A stretch of DNA of 64,000 nt from Sipunculus nudus. Lineage: Eukaryota > Annelida > Sipuncula > Golfingiida > Sipunculidae. Positions 41,001-50,000 of this stretch are shown in pieces. The number at the start of each line of letters is the position of its first letter. Positions within the stretch are counted from its first letter, which is position 1. Below the pieces are notes generated by a model, which saw only the letters and a program-made list of their open reading frames with translations, was not told the DNA's origin and searched no databases. Position numbers and translations under genes: made by a program. The DNA is taken from positions 1,152,076-1,216,075 of the forward strand of contig CM049309.1 of the NCBI GenBank assembly GCA_026874595.1, read 5' to 3'.

Positions 41001-44000
41001 TTTGGATGTCCAAGAGGACATTACAATGACCTCCATTTTGAATTAAGTGAGATATTTCTATATGCAACAATTAAGATCTGCTTGTATCTCACAGGTTATA
41101 GGTCATCATGACCTAATGTCAGATGTTGAAGGAGATTTGCCCAGGAGTCCCTTAATATTATATTAGATGATTCTAGGTCTATACCAGGTCGAAAATGCTT
41201 GAATACGCTGTGTCAAGCTGAATCAGTAAAAAGTCGGACGGAATGTGTCATGAAAATGAATTGCCCAGGGCCGTTATATGTACCAACCCCTGTATTTGGA
41301 TGGTACCAATATTACCAGTTGTACGCTTAGCACAGTTAATGGAAGAGCCACTTGGCCCCTTGTGTTGTTTATGCCAAGTCGGAAACGCTTGAATACGCAG
41401 TGTGAAGCTAAATCAGTTTAAAGACGAAAGGAAAGTGTGATAAAAATTAATTACACTGCGCCGTTATAAGTACCAACCCCATAATATGTAGGAAACAATG
41501 GTACAAGCTATACATGGTGCACAGTTAATGGAAGAGCCACACCCGTGTTCAGATGGAAACAATGAAACCAATTGCAAGCAGTGTAAAATGGAACAGCGAC
41601 ATTTAACACCAGGGTACCTGGTTTTAAGAGGCCTGGGCAGACAGATTCTTGTGGACAGCTGTAAAATTTCTTGCTATGATTCCCCGTAATTTCTTATATG
41701 GTGTGTGATTGTGAAAATTGCGTGTGTCCCTTGTCCCTACAGCATCCGTGTACTGGCGATGTTTTCAATTGTGTTCAAAAGTAGTGACTGGTGAGTTTAT
41801 TGTTTCAATGTGTTCTTTTTTAAGTTATGTACGACAAGCCTGATAATGAATTTTTTAATAAAGGCCGGCCTTGTATAGAGTATATTCTCCACACAGTGTG
41901 ACATCAGTAGCTGAGGGAGTACATTCTGCACACAGTGTGACATCAGTAGCTGAGGGAGTACATTCTGCACACTGTGTGACATGAGTAGCTGAGGGAGTGC
42001 ATTCTGCACACAGTGTGACATCAGTAGCTGAGTGGGTGCATTCTGCACACAGTGTGACATCAGTAGCTGAGGGAGTGCATTCTGCACACAGTGTGACATC
42101 AGTAGCTGAGGGAGTGCATTCTGCACACAGTGTGACATCAATAGCTGAGGGAGTGCATTCTGCACACAGTGTGACATCAATAGCTGAGGGAGTACATTCT
42201 GCACACAGTGTGACATCAGTAGCTGAGGGAGTGCATTCTGCACACAGTGTGACATCAATAGCTGAGGGAGTGCATTCTGCACACAGTATAACATCAGAAG
42301 CTGAGGGAGTGCATTCTGCACACAGTGTGACATCAATAGCTGAGGGAGTGCATTCTGCACACAGTGTGACATCAGTAGCTAAGGGAGTGCATTCTGCACA
42401 CAGTGTGACATCAATAGCTGAGGGAGTACATTCTGCACACAGTGTGACATCAGTAGCTGAGGGAGTGCATTCTGCACACAGTGTGACATCAGTAGCTGAG
42501 GGAGTGCATTCTGCACACAGAGTGACATCAGTAGCTGAGGGAGTGAATTCTGCACACAGTGTGACATCAGTAGCTGAGGGAGTGCATTCTGCACACAGTG
42601 TGAAATCAGTAGCTGAGGGAGTGCATTCTGCACACAGTGTGACATCAGTAGCTGGGGGAGTGCATTCTGCACACAGTGTGACATCAGTAGCTGAGGGAGT
42701 GCATTCTGCACACAGTGTGACATCAATAGCTGAGGGAGTACATTCTGCACACAGTGTGACATCAATAGCTGAGGGAGTACATTCTGCACACAGTGTGACA
42801 TGAGTAGCTGAGGGAGTACATTCTGCACACAGTGTGACATGAGTAGCTGAAGGAGTGCATTCTGCACACAGTGTGACATGAGTAGCTGAGGGAGTGCATT
42901 CTGCACACAGTGTGACATCAGTTGTTGAGGGAGTGCATTCTGCACACAGTGTGACATCAGTAGCTGAGGGAGTGCATTCTGCACACAGTGTGACATCAGT
43001 AGCTGAGGGAGTGCATTCTGCACACAGTGTGACATCAGTAGCTGAGGGAGTGCATTCTGCACACAGTGTGACATCAGTAGCTGAGGGAGTGCATTCTGCA
43101 CACAGTGTGACATCAAAAGTTGAGGGAGTGCATTCTGCACACAGTGTGACATCAGTAGTTGAGGGAGTGCATTCTGCACACAGTGTGACATCAGTAGTTG
43201 AGGGAGTGCATTCTGCACACAGTGTGACATCAGTAGCTTAGGGAGTGCATTCTGCACACAGTGTGACATCAGTAGCTGAGGGAGTGCATTCTGCACACAG
43301 TGTGACATCAGTAACTGAGGGAGTGCATTCTGCACACAGTGTGACATCAGTAGCTGAGGGAGTGCATTCTGCACACAGTGTGACATCAGTAGCTGAGGGA
43401 GTGCATTCTGCACACAGTGTGACATCAGTAGCTGAGGGAGTGCATTCTGCACACAGTGTGACATCAATAGCTGAGGGAGTGCATTCTGCACACAGTGTGA
43501 CATCAATAGCTGAGGGAGCGCATTCTGCACACAGTGTGACATCAGTAGCTGAGGGAGTGCATTCTGCACACAGTGTGACATCAGTAGCTGAGGGAGCGCA
43601 TTCTGCACACAGTGTGAAATCAATAGCTGAGGGAGCGCATTCTGCACACAGTGTGACATCAGTAGCTGAGGGAGCGCATTCTGCACACAGTGTGACATCA
43701 ATAGCTGAGGGAGTGCATTCTGCACACAGTGTGACATCAATAGCTGAGGGAGTGCATTCTGCACACAGTGTGACATCAATAGCTGAGGGAGTGCATTCTG
43801 CACACAGTGTGACATCAATAGCTGAGGGAGTGCATTCTGCACAGTGTGACATCAGTAGCTGAGGGAGTGCATTCTGCACACAGTGTGACATCAGTAGCTG
43901 AGGGAGTGCATTCTGCACACAGTGTGAAATCAATAGCTGAGGGAGTGCATTCTGCACAGTGTGACATCAGTAGCTGAGGGAGTGCATTCTGCACACAGTG

Positions 44001-47000
44001 TGACATCAATAGCTGAGGGAGTGCATTCTGCACACAGTGTGACATCAGTAGCTGAGGGAGTGCATTCTGCACACAGTGTGACATCAGTAGCTGAGGGAGT
44101 GCATTCTGCACACAGTGTGACATCAGTAGCTGAGGGAGTGCATTCTGCACACAGTGTGACATCAGTAGCTGAGGGAGTGCATTCTGCACACAGTGTGACA
44201 TCAGTAGTTGAGGGAGTGTATTCTGCACACAGTGTGACATCAGTAGTTGAGGGAGTGCATTCTGCACACAGTGTGACATCAGTAGCTGAGGGAGTGCATT
44301 CTGCACACAGTGTGACATCAGTAGCGGAGGGAGTGCATTCTGCACACAGTGTGACATCAGTAGCGGAGGGAGTGCATTCTGCACAAAGTGTAATATTAGC
44401 AGCTGAGGGAGTATATTTTCCACACAGTCAGATATCAGAAGCTGCGGGACTATATTCTTCACACAGTGTGACATCAGTAGTTGAGGGAGTGCATTCTGCA
44501 CACAGTGTGACATCAGTAGCTGAGGGAGTGCATTCTGCACACAGTGTGACATCAGTAGCGGAGGGAGTGCATTCTGCACACAGTGTGACATCAGTAGCGG
44601 AGGGAGTGCATTCTGCACAAAGTGTAATATTAGCAGCTGAGGGAGTATATTTTCCACACAGTCAGATATCAGAAGCTGCGGGACTATATTCTTCACAGTC
44701 AGACATCAGTAGCTAAGGAGTACATTCTCCACACAGTTTGCCAGTTTCACCTACCTTCCTGTTGGGAGGTCCCAGGTCCTTAAAGATGAGTCCATGGAGG
44801 ATGTGATCAACCAACGAGAGTCTGGCGTGAAAGTCTGAAACAAATTATATTTGAACTAGAAAGCATGTAGAGAGCACATATTTCCACCACTTGATCAAGA
44901 TTTAATTGATCATTTATCTTTAATCAATACTTGCTCAACCTTGGCCCAGCCCATCCACAAAATTTAATTGCAATTCAGGGGTGGCTTTTGGAGTTACTCT
45001 GGACAGGCGAACAGAAAACATACAAAATTTATGGGTAAGGCCCGATCCACACCAAGATCTGGCCTTAAATTAAATCAATTTACAACAAAATTCAGTGATC
45101 ATTCCTTACTGGGGCTTAAACTTGAATAAAGAAGTTAAAGGGACCTCTGATATCTGAGGTCTAATAGATAGAGATGAGTCATTGGCCCTTTCACAATAAG
45201 AAGCCAAAAATTGTGGACCCACATCACACAGGCTGTCCGTTTAATTTACATCCATAAATTGATAACAAATGGGGCCCAAAAATTGCCAAAAGAGGTACAA
45301 ATTAAACATCTTGGGGGTAAATCAGACAGACCTGAGTTTAACAAATGACAAAAGATTCTTCATATGATCTCACCACCAACAACTGTGTAACCTTTCACGA
45401 GTTGTTGGTGGTGAAATCACACAAGTTCTACAAATTGTACCTACAGTACTCAGAGTAAGCCAGAAATAACCTAAGTTCTACAAATTATACCTACAGTATT
45501 CAGAGTAAGCCAGAAATCACACAAGTTCTACAAATTGTACCTACAGTACTCAGAGTAAGCCAGAAATAACCTAAGTTCTACAAATTATACCTACAGTACT
45601 CAGAATAACCCAGAAATCACGTAAGTTCTACAAATTATACCTACAGTACTCAGAATAACCCAGAAATCACGTAAGTTCTACAAATTATACCTACAGTACT
45701 CAGAATAACCCAGAAATCACCTAAGTTCTACAAATTATACCTACAGTACTCAGAGTAAGCCAGAAATCACCTAAGTTCTACAATTATACCTACAGTATTC
45801 AGAGTAAGCCAGTTATCACCCAAGGTCCACAAATTATACCTACAGTACTCACCGTAAGCCAGAAATCATGTTAGTTCTACAAATTATACCTACAGTATTC
45901 AGAGTAAGCCAGAAATCACCTAAGTTCTACTAATTTTACCTACAGTATTCAGAGTAAGCCAGAAATCACCTAAGGTCCGCAAATTATACCTACAGTACTC
46001 ACCGTAAGCCAGAAATCATGTTAGTTCTACAAATTATACCTACAGTATTCAGAGTAAGCCAGAAATCACCTAAGTTCTACAAATTATACCTACAGTACTC
46101 AGAGTAAGCCAAAAACATGTTAGTTCTACAAATTATACCTACCGTACTCAGAGTAAGAAAGAAATCATGCAAGTTCTACAAATTATACCTGCATTACTCA
46201 GAGTAACCCAGAAATCATGAAAGTTCTACAAATTATACCTACAATACTCAGAGTAAGCCAGAAATCATGTAACTTCTACAAATTTTACCTACAGTACTCA
46301 GGAGTAAGCCTAGGGACATGTTAATATTTGTTATTAGCAAAAGTTCAGAAATTGACTATCAATAAAATCTACTATCAGGAGAAATGTTAATATTCAGCTA
46401 GGGTTCAACCAGCAATTATCAATAAACGTTGATTTTTATATGACAAGCCTATAAATCTATTGAAACAATTGTGTCTGGCAGCAAAGAAGCCATAGTTAAA
46501 CAAAACAGCTATCCTGAAGATTCTGGATGAGGCCATGACAGGCTGGAGGCTTTAACTATACTTTGCCTTGAAATCCATTCATAAGCTCTCAAAATCTTTG
46601 TTAATTGTTAAGATATTCATTTAGCACATCACAAAGATTGCATTTTTTATAACATCGACTCTACGCCATTGATAATCATATCAATTATTTTTAAGGTCAC
46701 AAATAAATGAAAATCTTATGTTATCTTGAAAAAGCCATCAATATTTGCTTTGTCCTCAAGGCTGTATAGATCTCTGTATCAATATAGCAACATACTGTGA
46801 CAGCGCTCCTATTGGAACTATGAAAATATTCTATTTGCTGGGAAATAAGAGTGACTGCATGATGAAAACAATTATTATGTGATTCATCGTTAATCAATTT
46901 AGAAATTTCAAAATAGTAAAATGAGTACAAAGTTGTGTAATATACCAGGCTGATTTCAAACATATTAATTAAAGCAAGGTTTTTTTTCCCTTATAATATG

Positions 47001-50000
47001 TGGGGTCAAGTAAAATCTTTGGGGGTTCTGTTGATTTTCTGCTTTGTCAGAGCCTGTCTGGTAGAAAAATTGGCAAATTTTAAAGCCGTGATTGGCCATG
47101 CACAAATAAACTGGGTTAAATGTGGTTCTGGCCATTAAAAAATTGTATTATCAGATATAACTATCTACAAACATCTTATGTGAGTTTTTGCTGATAGATG
47201 TCAGAAGAGTGGAAATAGCCAATTCTGAAAAAAAAGTAGCCAGAAAATTGTCATTATGGTACCAAAATAAAGCAAAGCAGAAAAATTTGCCCACATTTTC
47301 AAAATGAAGTTGGTTACCTCAGCAGGTAGTAACAAGACATATCACACCTACCATGTCTGTTATACTGTTGCTATGACCACTGAAGTTACGGACGACCTTC
47401 CTGGTGTCAATGTCAAGCAGGACGATGTTGAAGTCATCCAATGCCACTGCCAGCATGGAACTACAAGTTTTTAAAATTTGTTTCATTTACTTATTGCATA
47501 AATGCATGTAAGCACCTTCAACAGAAAATTTCTAACTCTGAATATATGAAATGTGATATGAGAGAATTAAAGAAAAAAAATTAACTAGAGTTATAAAAAT
47601 ACTTAAAATGATATGAGAAAAATATTGGCTGGTTCCAAACTCTTAATGTTTTCATCACATGTACATATGTATGAAATATGATAGCAAGCTTCATACATGT
47701 CTTCAGTAAAGTTAAGACCTATGGCCTAAGTTCTGTATCTTCTTTATTATCATTTTTTTCAGATATCAGAAACTGCACAGCAATACTTTGCTAAAAAATG
47801 CATGTTATGAATGTTTTAAAACTCTCCTGGACTCATTATATTCTAAACAGATATTCATGAAGAGTCTGAATTCTTTAGAGTAAGCATGGCTTCAAAGAGA
47901 AGAAAATTATTCAAAAGTACTAACACTTGGAAAAATCATGAGAGAGTATACAATGTCATTAGTGTCTTCTGGAAAAAGAAGTATAAAGGAATAAAATATA
48001 TAAAAGTGGCAGCACTGACAAGGCTTGAACTTTAAACATCAGGTCATACAAAAACATTACTTATTCTTTGGACTATGAGACCAAAAATATGGAACAAAAG
48101 GGCGACTTTTCTGATGAAAATATATGAACTTTAGCCAATTTAATATAACTATAAAAAACTGTGCTTCTTTTACTTTAATGTGGATCTGAACAACACAAAT
48201 TATGTTTTATTAATTACCTTATAAACACATAAAAATTTGATTGCTAAATGCAATTAGCAGCATTTCCAAGGACTCAGTAATAACTTACTTAAAATGATTC
48301 TTGTCAACAGCAATTCTGTAAAAAAAACCTTTTTCCTATGCAGTGTGTGTTAGGGCTAAGAGAGAGAGAGAGGGGAAGGAGAATAAAGCAAGACAGACAA
48401 GAAGGGATAAATAAAAGAAATTTCTCTCATTATGTATTACTTTTTTTATTAATATATTGTACTTCTAACCTCTCCCTGTGGAGTGTGAATGAGCCGACTT
48501 GGGAATCCATCCTGACAGTTGCCAGCGGTTGTTTGGCTTTGAATCTCCAGAATCTGACACGGCTGTCAGCGCCACCTGTGATTGTTAACTGGTTTAAACC
48601 ATCAACCTTCACTGCTCGCACTGGACCCTTATGAGCTACAACAAATTTTATAGTAACTATAATCAGACTTCCTTTGTTGTCAAAATAGAAGCTGAATCAT
48701 TTTAAACTATATTGTGTTCAATGACAACCTGTCCAATGTTTGGAGAATTTTTTTTTCTCAACTGCATGTTCCTTAAAACAATTGACCCTTTGGTCATGTG
48801 ACAACACTATCATACATCACGATAATACCTCACAAAGTATTTTAGAAACACAACAAGGGCCAGGAGTTATGAGATAAAGGGTAAAAAGTTTTCATCCCAT
48901 ATATAAACATGTGAAATCAGAAAATTTCCAAATCAGCAAAATTTAAAGTCTTGTGAAAACATCAATCTGTAAACAATTCCATTCAATACAGTATTCCAGG
49001 AATTCTTGTGCATGCTTTGAAGGCTAAAGTGTTCTTATTTACTGACTTTTCTGAAGAATAGTTGAAAAGGCTCAGATCATAGACATAAGTGCAATTTCAC
49101 CTGCAGATTCTTATCAAATGCCTGTCATGTCTGCAATTTTGGAAAGAAAGCCACAAAAGTGGTTTTTTTTGTAGATATTTGGTAATAAGGAAGGGGACAG
49201 ACAGAGACAGACAGAAGGAAGGATGATCAGACAGATGCAGACCATTTCAGTAGTCATGATTCCAATGGCGGACCATTAATAAAATCAACAATCGAGGGAT
49301 TTCCAAAGAATCTCATTGAGCACAGTCAAGGTCATATGCACAAACAAAATCATTTTAATTTGCTGATTGGTTATTCAATTTCATAAATATTCTTACCAAG
49401 GGACCCATGGGTCATGACGCTCAGCTGAATCTGCCTATGACATATATTTATCAAATTCTTGCACACAGAAAAGGTAACAGTTATTTTATATTGTTGCACT
49501 TGTAGTCTTAATGCTACAGCAATTTGGCTATATAATTAGTAGGTCTGTCCTGTATGTATAGTTAACCTCTTTTATTTCCAAATACATGTGATGTTGTTTG
49601 TGCTCTTAAATGATTATTCTTGCACCATAAAGAGATTTTTTTTTCCCCTGTAGACAGAAAAAAGCTCTGAATCCTGTTAAAAATACTGTTTTATCTGGCT
49701 AATATGATAAGATTTGATTGAATGTATGCCAATTGTTTTATTCATAGGTCCAACATTTTCAAATCCTGATAGTCTAAAAGATTGCTCAGTTGACATATAG
49801 CTCACCTGAGCTATAGACATATCCCAAAGTGGATTTGGAAAGTCATGAGTGACACCAGACATGGGGTGTTATTCATACAGGAATGTCTCTGAGACACCAT
49901 ATCAACCTGCCACGGGACCGAGTACAACCCAGAGTTTGGTAAAATATAAAAGTTGGTTTTTATGACTCATTAGGCCTTCAGTCTCTGAACCATTTCAGAG

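Noticed and set aside
42379-43842. 487-codon open frame on the minus strand
   Set aside because: It is the 39-bp minisatellite read in one frame (13-residue repeat) inside a WDR36 intron, with comparable frames on the other strand and phase; nothing supports translation.
48338-48634. 98-codon + strand frame
   Set aside because: Antisense shadow of WDR36 exon b.
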